Of a stretch of DNA of 64,000 nucleotides, positions 32,576 through 40,488 are shown piece after piece. Position 1 is the stretch's first letter; each line of letters opens with the position of its first letter. This stretch comes from Caulobacter mirabilis (lineage in GTDB: Bacteria > Pseudomonadota > Alphaproteobacteria > Caulobacterales > Caulobacteraceae), in contig NZ_CP024201.1 in assembly GCF_002749615.1 (NCBI RefSeq), forward strand, positions 3,515,001 through 3,579,000, read 5' to 3'. The notes under the pieces are model-generated. The model had not been told where the DNA came from. It ran no database searches and worked only from the letters and a program-made list of their open reading frames with translations. Position numbers and translations under genes: made by a program.

Positions 32576-33411
32576 ACCGGCGAGAGGTCCTGGCGGGACT
32601 GGCCGGCGCAGGCGTCTGCGGCCCGGCGCTCGCCAAGGCTCCGACGCTCGACCTGGCCGGCCGCTATCGCCAGGGCGGCTTCGCCATCGGACGCACTGCG
32701 CCTGACGCCGACATCCTCCTGGACGGCGAGCGGCTGAGCAAAGCCTCCGGCGGCGGCTGGTTCTTCGTCGGCTTCGACCGCGATGCGGCGGCCGCGGCGA
32801 CCGTGCGGGTCGAGACGCCCGCCGGCGCCGCCCAGTCCGTCCTGACCATCGCGCCCGGCGACTTCGACATCCAGCGGATCAGCGGCCTGCCCGACGACCA
32901 GGTGTCGCCGACCAACCCCGCCCTGCTCGAACGCATCCAGCGCGAAGCGGCCCTGAAGTCCGCCGCCCTGCAAAGTCGCCTGCCCGCCGACCATTTCCGG
33001 GACGGCTTCGCCATGCCCCTGACGCGCTGGCGGCTGAGCGCCCGCTTCGGCGGCCAGCGGATCCTCAACGGCGTGCCGAAACGGCCGCACTACGGTTGCG
33101 ATCTGGCCGCGCCGACCGGAACGCCGATCATGGCCCCGGCCGCCGGGCAGGTCGTCCTGGCGGAGCCGGCCATGCATTTCGAGGGCGGCCTGACCATGAT
33201 CGACCACGGCCAGGGCCTGATCAGCTTCTACCTTCACCAGTCCCGCATCGCCGTGACGGCCGGCCAGACCGTGAGGCGCGGCGAGGTCATCGGCGCGGTC
33301 GGGGCGACCGGCCGAGCCACCGGGCCGCACCTCTGCTGGCGGCTGAAATGGCGCGATCGCAACCTCGATCCGCTGCTTCTGGCGTCATTTCGCGCTGTTC
33401 CTGCGACCTAA
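32572..33411 (+). CDS. M23-family peptidase, exported, probable CTG start
   Basis: The coding frame runs open from a CTG at 32572 that overlaps the DUF2093 stop (CTGA, like the usual ATGA). The reading is NRREVLAGLAGAGVCGPALA, a twin-arginine-like signal peptide, then a beta-rich N domain and the LytM core with HYGCD (HxxxD), SFYLH, and GPHLCW, where HxH has become HLC. Total ~279 residues. The first ATG/GTG/TTG would be GTG 32803, which would lose the signal and N domain, so CTG is favoured. It would cut peptidoglycan cross-links in the periplasm. Confidence 0.75.
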   Translation: MNRREVLAGLAGAGVCGPALAKAPTLDLAGRYRQGGFAIGRTAPDADILLDGERLSKASGGGWFFVGFDRDAAAAATVRVETPAGAAQSVLTIAPGDFDIQRISGLPDDQVSPTNPALLERIQREAALKSAALQSRLPADHFRDGFAMPLTRWRLSARFGGQRILNGVPKRPHYGCDLAAPTGTPIMAPAAGQVVLAEPAMHFEGGLTMIDHGQGLISFYLHQSRIAVTAGQTVRRGEVIGAVGATGRATGPHLCWRLKWRDRNLDPLLLASFRAVPAT

Positions 33412-33422
33412 TAACTTTTCGG

Positions 33423-33439
33423 TAGGCCGCGTCGGCCTA
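33423..33439. terminator. Short GC-rich hairpin after the M23 gene
   Basis: TAGGCCG-CGT-CGGCCTA is a perfect 7-bp stem 12 bases after the stop, but no T run follows, so it is a weak terminator candidate. Confidence 0.4.
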
Positions 33440-33496
33440 TCAACGTTCATCAAAACCACCGACCGGCACGCACCGCGTCGGGGTATGCGAGGACTT

Positions 33497-33994
33497 ATGG
33501 ACGAGGGACTGAGCGGCCTTAAGGTGCTGCTGGTTGACGATAACCAGCACATGCGCGCCATCGTGTGCGCGATCCTCAAGGGCGTCGGGGTCCGCGACGT
33601 TCGTGAGGCTCGCGACGGCGCCGAGGGCCTGCAGGCTCTGCGCGACTGGCCCGCCGACATCGCCATCGTCGACTTCCGCATGTCGCCGCTCGACGGCGTC
33701 GAGTTCACCCGCCTGGTCCGGAACGCCCCCGACAGCGCCAACCCCTACCTGCCGATCATCATGATGACCGGGTTCGCCGATCGCCCCCGCGTGGTCGAGG
33801 CGCGGGACGCCGGGGTCACGGAGCTGGTGGTCAAGCCGGTCACGGCCCGCTCAGTGATCGACCGCCTGAACGCCGTGGTGTTCCGGCCGCGGCCGTTCGT
33901 GCGGACCGCGGACTACTTCGGCCCGCGTCGGCGCGGCATCGACGACGTCGCCATCGACGACCCCGACTCCTTCGGCCGCGAGCTGCGGCTCTAG
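33497..33994 (+). CDS. Single-domain response regulator with C-terminal extension
   Basis: A 165-residue CheY-like protein: acidic pair Asp14-Asp15, phospho-acceptor Asp59 (AIVDFRM), Thr91 (MMTG) and Lys113 (VVKPV). The receiver ends near 130; the remaining ~35 residues (RPRPFVRTADYFGPRRR) are a basic/aromatic tail seen in Caulobacterales relatives. It has no DNA-binding domain, so it probably acts on a protein. The ATG at 33497 has GAGGA upstream; 33485 is an alternative. Its stop overlaps the stop of the next gene. Confidence 0.85.
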   Translation: MDEGLSGLKVLLVDDNQHMRAIVCAILKGVGVRDVREARDGAEGLQALRDWPADIAIVDFRMSPLDGVEFTRLVRNAPDSANPYLPIIMMTGFADRPRVVEARDAGVTELVVKPVTARSVIDRLNAVVFRPRPFVRTADYFGPRRRGIDDVAIDDPDSFGRELRL

Positions 33995-34926
33995 GCTTCG
34001 CCGGCGGCCAGTTCGTCGTAGGCCTCGTTGGGCCAGCGCCGATGGACCCAGAACCATTCGCCGGGACGGCGGCGGACCTGCTGCTCGATCAGCGCGGTGA
34101 TCCGGCGCACGCCCTCGGCGATATCGGCCGTCCGGTCGCCGGTCTGGGCCAGCACGATCGGCTCGTGGACCACGGCCCGGAAACGGGCCCCCTTGGTCCG
34201 CTCGACGGTCATCGGCTGCAGCACCGCGTCGAAGCGCAGCGCCAGCCGCGTCGGCCCCGGCGCGGTCATCACCGGCCGGCCGAAGAAGGGCGCCGCCACC
34301 CCGCCCTGATTGAACTTCTGGTCGTTCATCAGCGCCACCGAGACGCCCCGGCCCATGGCCTCCAGCATCTCGCGGGCGCCGTCGCCGCCCTTGGGCGCGA
34401 ACAGCCGGACGCCGTAGCGGAAGCGGCTGTCGCGGATGCGCTTGTCGACATAGGGGTTGTTCGCCGCCCGGTAGGTGATCTCGCAGGGGACGCCCGCGTT
34501 GACGATCGCCGACGGCATGATCTCCCAGTTCGAGAAGTGGCCCGAGACGAACACCACCGGCCGGCCGCCCGCGGCGATCTCGGCCAGCCGCTCGCCGCCG
34601 ACGATCTCGACCCGCCCGGTCGACGGCAGCAGGCGGTCCATGTTGGGAAACTCGGCCACCGTGCGGCCGTTGCTCTCCCACTGCTCGCCCAGGATCCGCC
34701 GATGCCAGGCCTCGTCCTTCTCCGGGAAGGCCAGCTTCAGGTTGGCCGCAGCCACCCTGTGGGTCTTGGTCGCCGGGCCGATCAGACGGAACAGCTTCCC
34801 GCCCAACCATGAGGCCGCGTCCACCGGCAGCAGCCGGAACAGGAAGGTGAAGACGTCGTAGGCGACGGCTTCCAGACGCCAGACCAGATCCTGCCAGGCC
34901 GAGGGAGATGAGGGCGTGTGCGCCAT
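33991..34926 (-). CDS. LpxL/HtrB-type lipid A acyltransferase
   Basis: A 311-residue inner-membrane protein. The catalytic HX4E motif is HFSNWE (His130, Glu135), and an N-terminal hydrophobic segment near 23-34 anchors it. This family transfers an acyl chain from acyl-ACP to the lipid A precursor; LpxL and related lysophospholipid acyltransferases cannot be separated by sequence alone. No LPS genes are adjacent, but many precursor genes lie at 47-62 kb. Confidence 0.87.
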   Translation of the reverse strand: MAHTPSSPSAWQDLVWRLEAVAYDVFTFLFRLLPVDAASWLGGKLFRLIGPATKTHRVAAANLKLAFPEKDEAWHRRILGEQWESNGRTVAEFPNMDRLLPSTGRVEIVGGERLAEIAAGGRPVVFVSGHFSNWEIMPSAIVNAGVPCEITYRAANNPYVDKRIRDSRFRYGVRLFAPKGGDGAREMLEAMGRGVSVALMNDQKFNQGGVAAPFFGRPVMTAPGPTRLALRFDAVLQPMTVERTKGARFRAVVHEPIVLAQTGDRTADIAEGVRRITALIEQQVRRRPGEWFWVHRRWPNEAYDELAAGEA

Positions 34927-35046
34927 GTCTCCCTCCTAGCGCGGTTCGGGCGGAAAGGGGAATCGCGCTGGACGTGAACACCTCACGGGGGCGCCGATAA
35001 CGCTGAAACTCCCTTGGCGCGCGACTTGCGGCTCACAGCCCAGACC

Positions 35047-35061
35047 GTTCCGTTTCGGAAC
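35047..35061. promoter_or_regulatory. 15-bp operator-like palindrome upstream of the XRE gene
   Basis: GTTCCG-TTT-CGGAAC is a perfect inverted repeat 36 bases before the ATG. With its near copy at 11375-11389, it is probably an operator, perhaps of the XRE protein itself. Confidence 0.55.
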
Positions 35062-35097
35062 AGTCCCGAACTGCAATCTAGATGGGGGCGACAGCCC

Positions 35098-35481
35098 ATG
35101 GGCAACGACATCGACGTTCATCTCGGCAAGCGGCTCCGCCGCCGCCGTCGGCTCCTCGGCCTGACCCAGCAGCAGCTGGCCGGCACGGTCGGGGTGCGTT
35201 TCCAGCAGATCCAGAAGTACGAGTGCGGCGCGAACCGCATCTCGGCCTCGCGGCTCTGGCAGCTCTCCGAAGCCCTCGAAGTGCCGGTCGGCTACTTCTA
35301 CGACGGCCTCTCGGACGCTGACCGGCGCGAACTCGGCGAGCATGCCGGCGAGGGCGGCGAGATGTTCGCCCGCAAGGAGACCCTGGACCTGATCCGCGCC
35401 TACTACCAGCTGGGCGAACGCCCGCGCCGGCGCCTTCTGGACCTGGCCAAGTCGCTCAACGGCGAAAGCGACGCCGCTTAA
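35098..35481 (+). CDS. XRE-family transcriptional regulator
   Basis: A 127-residue protein with an N-terminal helix-turn-helix (LGKRLRRRRRLLGLTQQQLA, VGVRFQQIQKYECGANRISA) like the SinR/HipB-type repressors found widely in Caulobacterales. The C-terminal part is helical. The perfect palindrome upstream suggests autoregulation. I start at ATG 35098, at the usual family N terminus. Confidence 0.88.
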   Translation: MGNDIDVHLGKRLRRRRRLLGLTQQQLAGTVGVRFQQIQKYECGANRISASRLWQLSEALEVPVGYFYDGLSDADRRELGEHAGEGGEMFARKETLDLIRAYYQLGERPRRRLLDLAKSLNGESDAA

Positions 35482-35521
35482 GGCTGTTTGCATCGTGCGG
35501 CGGGCGCGCTAAGCCCGCCGC

Positions 35522-36334
35522 ATGACGCTCTCCGCTGAACGCTACGCCGAATTCGACGCCTTCCTGCTCGAGCTCAACCGCGCCTCCGGGGCGGCGATCC
35601 TGCCCCTGTTCCGGGCCGACCATGGCCTGGTCAACAAGCTGGAGAGCGGGTTCGATCCGGTCACCGAGGCCGACAAGGGCGCCGAGCGCGCCATCCGCGC
35701 CCTGATCGCCGAGCGTTATCCCGACCACGGGGTGATCGGCGAGGAGTACGGCGAGGACCGTCCCGACGCCGAGTTCGTCTGGGTTCTGGACCCCGTCGAC
35801 GGCACCCGCGCCTTCATCGCCGGCCTGCCTTTGTGGACCACCCTGATCGGCCTGCGCCACGAGGGGCGTCCGATCCTCGGCTCGATCGGCCAGCCCTACC
35901 TCGACGAGATCTATATCGGCGGCAAGGCCACCGGCTCTCGCCTGGTCGGCCGCGGGACCGAGACGCCGCTGCGCGTCCGCCCCTGCCCCAAACTGACCGA
36001 AGCCATCATCTGCACCACCGATCCGGCCATCCTGACCGGGCCGGAGCTCGGCTCCTGGACCCAGGTCCGCGCCGCCGCCCGCCTGGCCCGGCTGGGCCTG
36101 GACGCCTACGGCTACGCCATGGTCGCCATGGGCAAGCTGGACCTGGCGCTCGACACCGGCCTGAAGGTCTGGGACGTCGAGGGCGTGATCCCGGTCGTCG
36201 AGGGCGCCGGCGGGATCGTCACCGACTGGCACGGCCGTCCGGCCCGCACCGACAGCGGCAAGTTCGCCTTCGCCGGCGACCCGGCCTGCCTGGAAGAAGC
36301 GCTGGTGACCCTGCGACGCTCGGCTGTCGACTAG
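35522..36334 (+). CDS. hisN: Histidinol-phosphatase/inositol monophosphatase family enzyme (HisN-like)
   Basis: A 270-residue Mg-dependent phosphatase. Metal sites are GEEYGED, LDPVDGTRAF and LKVWDVEGV, typical of the IMPase superfamily. The pattern fits the HisN group that dephosphorylates histidinol phosphate in actinobacteria and alphaproteobacteria, though inositol phosphate or PAP are possible substrates. No other his gene is near. Confidence 0.85.
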   Translation: MTLSAERYAEFDAFLLELNRASGAAILPLFRADHGLVNKLESGFDPVTEADKGAERAIRALIAERYPDHGVIGEEYGEDRPDAEFVWVLDPVDGTRAFIAGLPLWTTLIGLRHEGRPILGSIGQPYLDEIYIGGKATGSRLVGRGTETPLRVRPCPKLTEAIICTTDPAILTGPELGSWTQVRAAARLARLGLDAYGYAMVAMGKLDLALDTGLKVWDVEGVIPVVEGAGGIVTDWHGRPARTDSGKFAFAGDPACLEEALVTLRRSAVD

Positions 36335-36342
36335 GCCCATCC

Positions 36343-36435
36343 GGGGACATGCTCCCGCAGGGTGCGTGTCCCCTCAGCCTCCCTATCGCCGCCTTACCGA
36401 ACCCAGGGGGACACGCACCTTCGGAGCATGTCCCC
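36343..36435. repeat. Nested palindromic repeat, family C, copy 1
   Basis: The order is GGGGACATGCTCC, GGTGCGTGTCCCC, a spacer, GGGGACACGCACC, GAGCATGTCCCC. Outer and inner arms pair, and each half is itself a hairpin. A second copy lies at 62005-62087. Confidence 0.85.
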
Positions 36436-36445
36436 GCGCCCATTT

Positions 36446-36483
36446 CAATTAGCATTGACTAATGCATTAGTTGATGCTAATTG
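36446..36483. promoter_or_regulatory. 38-bp near-perfect palindrome in the arsR promoter
   Basis: The outer arms CAATTAGCAT and ATGCTAATTG flank ACTAATGCATTAGT, joined by TG dinucleotides that alone break the symmetry. It is AT-rich in a GC-rich genome and lies right before the arsR start, so it is the likely ArsR operator. Confidence 0.75.
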
Positions 36484-36490
36484 ATCCCGC

Positions 36491-36820
36491 ATGATGCAGA
36501 CCGACACCCTCGATCACCTCATGCGCGCCCTCGCCGACCCGACGCGGCGCTCGATCTTCGAGCGCATCGTCCATGCCGACGAGATCACGGTCGCCGGCCT
36601 GACGGAGGGCAGCGGCGTGACCCAGGGCGCGATCTCGCAACATCTGAAGACGCTCAAGAAGGCCGGCCTGGTCATCGAGCGCCCCCAGGGGCGTAACGTC
36701 TACTACCGCGTCCAGCCGGAGGGCCTGGAGCCGCTCTTCGACTGGATGAGCCACTACGACCGCTTCTGGCGCGACCGCTTCGCCAACCTGCGCAGCCTCC
36801 TCAAGGAAATCGACACATGA
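36491..36820 (+). CDS. ArsR-family transcriptional repressor
   Basis: The 109-residue winged-helix protein (LMRALADPTRRSIFERI, GVTQGAISQHLKTLKKAGLV) has no metal-binding ELCVCDL motif, so it is the SRPBCC-paired type that responds to another signal. Its ATG is followed by a second ATG; no clear ribosome site is seen and the operator lies against the start, so the message may be leaderless. It overlaps the SRPBCC gene by four bases. Confidence 0.88.
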   Translation: MMQTDTLDHLMRALADPTRRSIFERIVHADEITVAGLTEGSGVTQGAISQHLKTLKKAGLVIERPQGRNVYYRVQPEGLEPLFDWMSHYDRFWRDRFANLRSLLKEIDT

Positions 36821-37284
36821 CGATGACCGCCGCCCCCGCCACGACCACCCGCGACATCGTCGTCGACGAGGTCTTCCCCCACGCCCCAGAGACCCTCTGG
36901 AAGGCGCTGACGACCGGCGCCCTGATGGGCCGCTGGCTCATGGCGCCCACGGGGTTCGAGCCGGTCGAGGGCTGCCGCTTCACCTACCAGACGACCCCGG
37001 CCGGCGCCTGGGACGGCGTGATCCACTGCCAGGTTCTGTCGGTCGTTCCGAACGAGCGGTTCGCCTACAGCTGGGTCGGCGGCGACGCCGGCAACCAGGG
37101 CTACGGATCGCGGCTCGAGACCATCGTGACCTTCGAGATCTTCCGGGTCGCTGAGGGCGCGCGCCTGCGCCTCACCCATTCGGGCTTCTCGCTGCCGCAC
37201 AACGAGACCGCCTACGAGAACATGAGCCGGGGCTGGAAGAGCGTCGTTCCCAACATCGGCGTCATCGCCGGCGAAGCGGCCTGA
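36817..37284 (+). CDS. SRPBCC (AHSA1-like) domain protein
   Basis: A 155-residue START-fold protein (VVDEVFPHAPETLWKALTTGA, GEWDGVIHC-like, LRLTHSGFSLPHNE) with the hydrophobic-cavity family pattern. It is coupled to arsR; such pairs probably sense or bind a small hydrophobic compound. The ligand is unknown. Confidence 0.85.
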   Translation: MTMTAAPATTTRDIVVDEVFPHAPETLWKALTTGALMGRWLMAPTGFEPVEGCRFTYQTTPAGAWDGVIHCQVLSVVPNERFAYSWVGGDAGNQGYGSRLETIVTFEIFRVAEGARLRLTHSGFSLPHNETAYENMSRGWKSVVPNIGVIAGEAA

Positions 37285-37315
37285 GCCGCCCCCTCAACGC
37301 CCCAAGGGACATCCC

Positions 37316-37753
37316 ATGTCGCAAGATAGGACGGGCGCTTCGGCGCCCTTCACGGGCGGCTGCGCGTGTGGCGCGGTCCGCTACGAGATCGTCGGCGAGC
37401 CGACGCTCATGTTCCACTGCCAATGCCGGCAGTGCCAGCGCGACAGCGGTACGGGGCATGGCTCGCACATCGCGTTCCAGGGCGCGCAGGTCACGCTGAC
37501 GGGCGCCGCCACGGAATGGGGCCAGACAGGCGAGCGCGGAAACCGGAAGACCCGCGCCTTCTGCGGCGTCTGCGGCGCGCCGGTCTACCTGACCTCGCCC
37601 GACAGGCCCGAGCTGTTCTCCATCAGTCCGGCCAGCCTCGACGCCCCCGAGCGGTTCGCGCCGCAGATGCTGTTCTGGACCGACACCGGCTACGCCTGGG
37701 ACCACGTCGACCCGGCGCTGCCGCGCTTCGGGAAGATGCCGCCGGGGGTCTGA
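37316..37753 (+). CDS. GFA-family (glutathione-dependent formaldehyde-activating-like) protein
   Basis: A 145-residue zinc protein of the GFA fold (CACGAVRYE, MFHCQCRQCQR, FCGVCGAPVY) with all seven Cys positions for two zinc ions. The name is historical; most members have unproven activity. It lies 31 bases after the SRPBCC gene and may be in the same operon. Confidence 0.88.
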   Translation: MSQDRTGASAPFTGGCACGAVRYEIVGEPTLMFHCQCRQCQRDSGTGHGSHIAFQGAQVTLTGAATEWGQTGERGNRKTRAFCGVCGAPVYLTSPDRPELFSISPASLDAPERFAPQMLFWTDTGYAWDHVDPALPRFGKMPPGV

Positions 37754-37783
37754 TCCGGGGCTTCCCTCGACCCTTTGTCCGAA

Positions 37784-37807
37784 CATCCCGGCGAAGGCCG
37801 GGACCCA
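37784..37807. repeat. REP-like repeat, family B, short solitary copy
   Basis: CATCCCGG, GCGAAGGC hairpin, CCGGGACCCA. It is a minimal unit of the family that flanks the GIY-YIG gene. Confidence 0.6.
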
Positions 37808-37823
37808 CGATCGGGCGTCTGAT

Positions 37824-38777
37824 CTAGACCTTCGGCGCGACGGCGTCGGCGACGGCGTCGAACTCGCGCCAGAAGGCGGCGCGGATGTCGTCCGTCTCCT
37901 GCAGCAGCTCATGGTAGGCGCCCGGGATCACCGTCCAGCGGCCGTTCGGCAGGCGGGCGGTGATCTGCTGCTGGTCGCCGTTGTCGACCAGCTTCTCGTC
38001 GCCGGCGGCCACCACCGCGACCGGAAGCTCCAGCCGGGTCGGCCCGTCGGCGCTCTTCAGCCAGCGCGAGGCCGCAAAGGCGAAGTCCAGCCAGCCCCAG
38101 GTTCCGGCGTTCAGCCGCAGGCCCGGCTCGGCGTCGTAGAATGCGCGGTTGCGGGCGTAGCGGCGGCGGTCGTGGGTGACGATGTTGGTTTCGAAGGTCT
38201 CGCCGTGCGGGTCGCCGGGATCGCCCAGAATGTACCCGTCGGGCCGGATCCGGCCCATGACCCAGGCCAGCAGCTGCGACAGCCACTTGGGCCGATCGCC
38301 GGTCTGCAGCCCCAGCATCGGCGCCGACAGCACCGCGGCGGCGAACGGCCCGGCGCCGTGCGCCAGCGCCAGCAGCGTCAGGCAGCCGCCCATCGAATGG
38401 CCGAGCGCGATCCACGGCCCCGGCAGGCAATTGCCGTAGTGGCGCAGCAGGGCGCGGTAGTCCTCGACGAAGTCCTTGAACCCGTGGGCATGGCCCTTGA
38501 GCCGGTCGGGCAACAGGCGCTGGGACAGGCCCTGCCCGCGCCAGTCGTGAACCAGGACCGCGAAGCCGCGCTGACGCAGCTCGCCGATGACCTCGTAATA
38601 CTTCTCGATGGGCTCGGTCCGGCCGCCGCTCAGCACCACCGTGCCGCGCGGCGCGCCAGTGGCCGGAAATAAAGCGGCGCGGAGACGAACCGCCCCCGCG
38701 CCGCGAATCCATTCAGCCGTTCCGCCGGGCGGAACGGGCGCCTCAGGAATGGAAACCAGAGGCGCTTGTTCGGTCAT
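37824..38777 (-). CDS. Alpha/beta hydrolase (monoacylglycerol lipase-like)
   Basis: The 317-residue enzyme has the nucleophile elbow GHSMGG (Ser128), an acid near FVRLELPVAVVAAGDEKLV-like loop, and a catalytic His near GAYHELLQE. The DWRGQGLSQRL loop is typical of lysophospholipase/MGL types. Substrate unknown; likely cytosolic. Confidence 0.86.
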   Translation of the reverse strand: MTEQAPLVSIPEAPVPPGGTAEWIRGAGAVRLRAALFPATGAPRGTVVLSGGRTEPIEKYYEVIGELRQRGFAVLVHDWRGQGLSQRLLPDRLKGHAHGFKDFVEDYRALLRHYGNCLPGPWIALGHSMGGCLTLLALAHGAGPFAAAVLSAPMLGLQTGDRPKWLSQLLAWVMGRIRPDGYILGDPGDPHGETFETNIVTHDRRRYARNRAFYDAEPGLRLNAGTWGWLDFAFAASRWLKSADGPTRLELPVAVVAAGDEKLVDNGDQQQITARLPNGRWTVIPGAYHELLQETDDIRAAFWREFDAVADAVAPKV

Positions 38778-38784
38778 CCGGCCG

Positions 38785-39093
38785 TTAGGCCATCTTCGCG
38801 AACAGAGCCGACATCTTCGGCTGCAGCGACATGGCCAGACCCATGTCCGACAGCTTCAGACGGCCCGACATGAAGGCCATGGTCGCGTCCAGCTTGCCTT
38901 GGCCCATTTCGAGCAGATCGGCGAGCGAGATGGTCATGGTCAGATCGGCCGGCTTGTCGTCGTTCGACACTTCACCGCCGTCGATGTGGATGAAGCCGTC
39001 GCCCTTCAGGTCGAACTTCAGGCTTTTGCCGAGACCGGAGTCGGTCCCCACGGCCTGTTTCACGCGATCGGTAATCTCTTGCAGCGTCGCCAT
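38785..39093 (-). CDS. SCP2 sterol-binding domain protein
   Basis: A 102-residue single SCP2 domain (SLKFDLKGDGFIHIDGGEV, DDKPADLTMTISLADLLEM, AFMSGRLKLSDMGLAM). These bind lipids or acyl-CoA. It is seven bases upstream of the hydrolase in the same direction, so both probably form one lipid-handling operon. I start at MATLQEITD. Confidence 0.9.
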   Translation of the reverse strand: MATLQEITDRVKQAVGTDSGLGKSLKFDLKGDGFIHIDGGEVSNDDKPADLTMTISLADLLEMGQGKLDATMAFMSGRLKLSDMGLAMSLQPKMSALFAKMA

Positions 39094-39246
39094 GGGCGCC
39101 TCCCGTTTTCGATGCGATGGTTTTGGTAGCTTGGCACAGGGCGCCGCACAAGCGAACTGCGATCGGCCGACGAAAAAAGATGACGCCCCCGCCATTTTCG
39201 CACACTTTCTTGCGAGTAAATATCAACTAGCCCGCCGGAGACCCGC

Positions 39247-39855
39247 ATGAACGCTCTGTCGCTGGACGATCTGGACCGAATCTACGGTCAGCCGAAGGGT
39301 CCCGCGAAGGCCAAGGCGCTCGACCACGTCGACCGGTACGGGCGACGATTCATCGCGCTGTCGCCCTTCTGCGTGATCTCGGCGGCGGGCCCCGACGGCA
39401 GCCTGGATGTCTCGCCCAGGGGCGGCGAACCCGGCTTCGTCCATGTCGAGGACGACCGGACGATCATGCTGCCCGACCGGCCGGGCAACAACCGGCTGGA
39501 CGTCCTGCGCAACATCGTCGGCGGCGACGGCCAGATCGGGTTCATGTTCATGATCCCGGGCTTCGACGACATCTACCGGGTCAACGGCCGGGCGGTGCTG
39601 ACCGCGGACGAGACGCTGCTCGAGCGGTTCGTGGAGTTCGGCCGCAAGCCGCGCTCAATCCTGCGCGTGACCGTGCAGGAGGCCTTCCTGCACTGCCCCA
39701 AGGCGCTGATGCGCGCCCGCCTGTGGGAGGCGGACGCCCAGGTCGAGCGTACGACCCTGCCCAGCCTGTCGGAAATGATCCTGGACCAGCTGGGCCTGGG
39801 CAAGCCGCAAGTGGACGAGGCCCAGGTGCTGGAGCGCTATCGCGAGCAGCTCTGA
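39247..39855 (+). CDS. Pyridoxamine 5'-phosphate oxidase-like flavoprotein (MSMEG_1061-type)
   Basis: A 202-residue split-beta-barrel protein (FIALSPFCVISAAGPDGSLD, VSPRGGEPGFVHV, LPDRPGNNRLD, GFDDIYRVNGRA) resembling FMN- or F420-binding oxidoreductases of the pyridox_oxidase group. The function is uncertain; it is not the vitamin B6 enzyme itself. Confidence 0.82.
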   Translation: MNALSLDDLDRIYGQPKGPAKAKALDHVDRYGRRFIALSPFCVISAAGPDGSLDVSPRGGEPGFVHVEDDRTIMLPDRPGNNRLDVLRNIVGGDGQIGFMFMIPGFDDIYRVNGRAVLTADETLLERFVEFGRKPRSILRVTVQEAFLHCPKALMRARLWEADAQVERTTLPSLSEMILDQLGLGKPQVDEAQVLERYREQL

Positions 39856-39894
39856 CGTCTGGCGGACCGGCTACGGGCGTGATCTAGTCCGCTC

Positions 39895-40197
39895 ATGCTC
39901 GCGCGGCTGCTCCTGCTGGTCGTCCTCGCCCTCGGCCTCGCCTGGGCCCCGGTGAGCTCGACCATGCCCATGCCCGCTGTCGAGATGGCGGCGTCGCACG
40001 ACGGCGGATGCGGCGGCCCAGCCAAGCAAACCGTCGCCTGCCATCAGGCCTGCGCGCTCTGCCACGTCGCTCTGCCGGACGCGCCGACGACCACTGCGCC
40101 GGCGCCGACCATCATCGTCCTGACCGCGCCGGCTTCGGCGCAGCGTCCTGACTGGCGTCCGTCGATCGAACCGCCGCCGCCCCGTCGCGCGGCCTGA
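39895..40197 (+). CDS. Small exported Cys/His-containing protein
   Basis: A 100-residue protein with a hydrophobic start (LLLLVVLALGLAW), Met/Pro-rich linker and a Cys-His cluster (DGGCGG, ACHQACALCHVALP), reminiscent of copper-handling proteins of alphaproteobacteria. The C end is Pro-rich. No clear ribosome site. Metal binding is inferred from composition only. Confidence 0.6.
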   Translation: MLARLLLLVVLALGLAWAPVSSTMPMPAVEMAASHDGGCGGPAKQTVACHQACALCHVALPDAPTTTAPAPTIIVLTAPASAQRPDWRPSIEPPPPRRAA

Positions 40198-40265
40198 TCC
40201 GAACCGACGAACTTACCATCCAAGATGCAAGATCGACGGGCCGTGCGCCCGCGAAAGGACATGAC

Positions 40266-40451
40266 ATGAAGACCGTGAAGACCCTGGCCGCCGCGGCGGC
40301 CCTGTCGCTCATCCTGGCCGGCGGCGCCCAGGCCGCCGAGAAGGCGATGGCCTGCTGCGCCAAGTGCGAATGCTGCAAGGACAAGGACAAGAAGCCCGAC
40401 AGCCCCGCGCCGACGCAGTCCCAGCCCCAGGACGGCGCCCAACACCACTAG
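40266..40451 (+). CDS. Small exported Cys-rich protein, putative metal-binding
   Basis: A 61-residue protein with signal peptide (LAGGAQA, residue 23) followed by a Cys cluster CCAKCECCKDKDKKP, a Pro/Gln tail and a terminal HH. The mature part is about 38 residues with five Cys, suitable for a metal or redox role. It follows the other small Cys/His protein by 68 bases. GAAAGGA lies upstream of the ATG. Confidence 0.7.
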   Translation: MKTVKTLAAAAALSLILAGGAQAAEKAMACCAKCECCKDKDKKPDSPAPTQSQPQDGAQHH

Positions 40452-40458
40452 CCTAACC

Positions 40459-40486
40459 GTGGACGCGGCCTCCGGGCCGCGTCCAC
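40459..40486. terminator. Perfect hairpin between convergent genes
   Basis: GTGGACGCGGCC-TCCG-GGCCGCGTCCAC is a 12-bp perfect stem with a TCCG loop between the convergent small Cys-rich gene and an exported-protein gene. No T run follows, so the strength of termination is uncertain. Confidence 0.6.
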
Positions 40487-40488
40487 AC

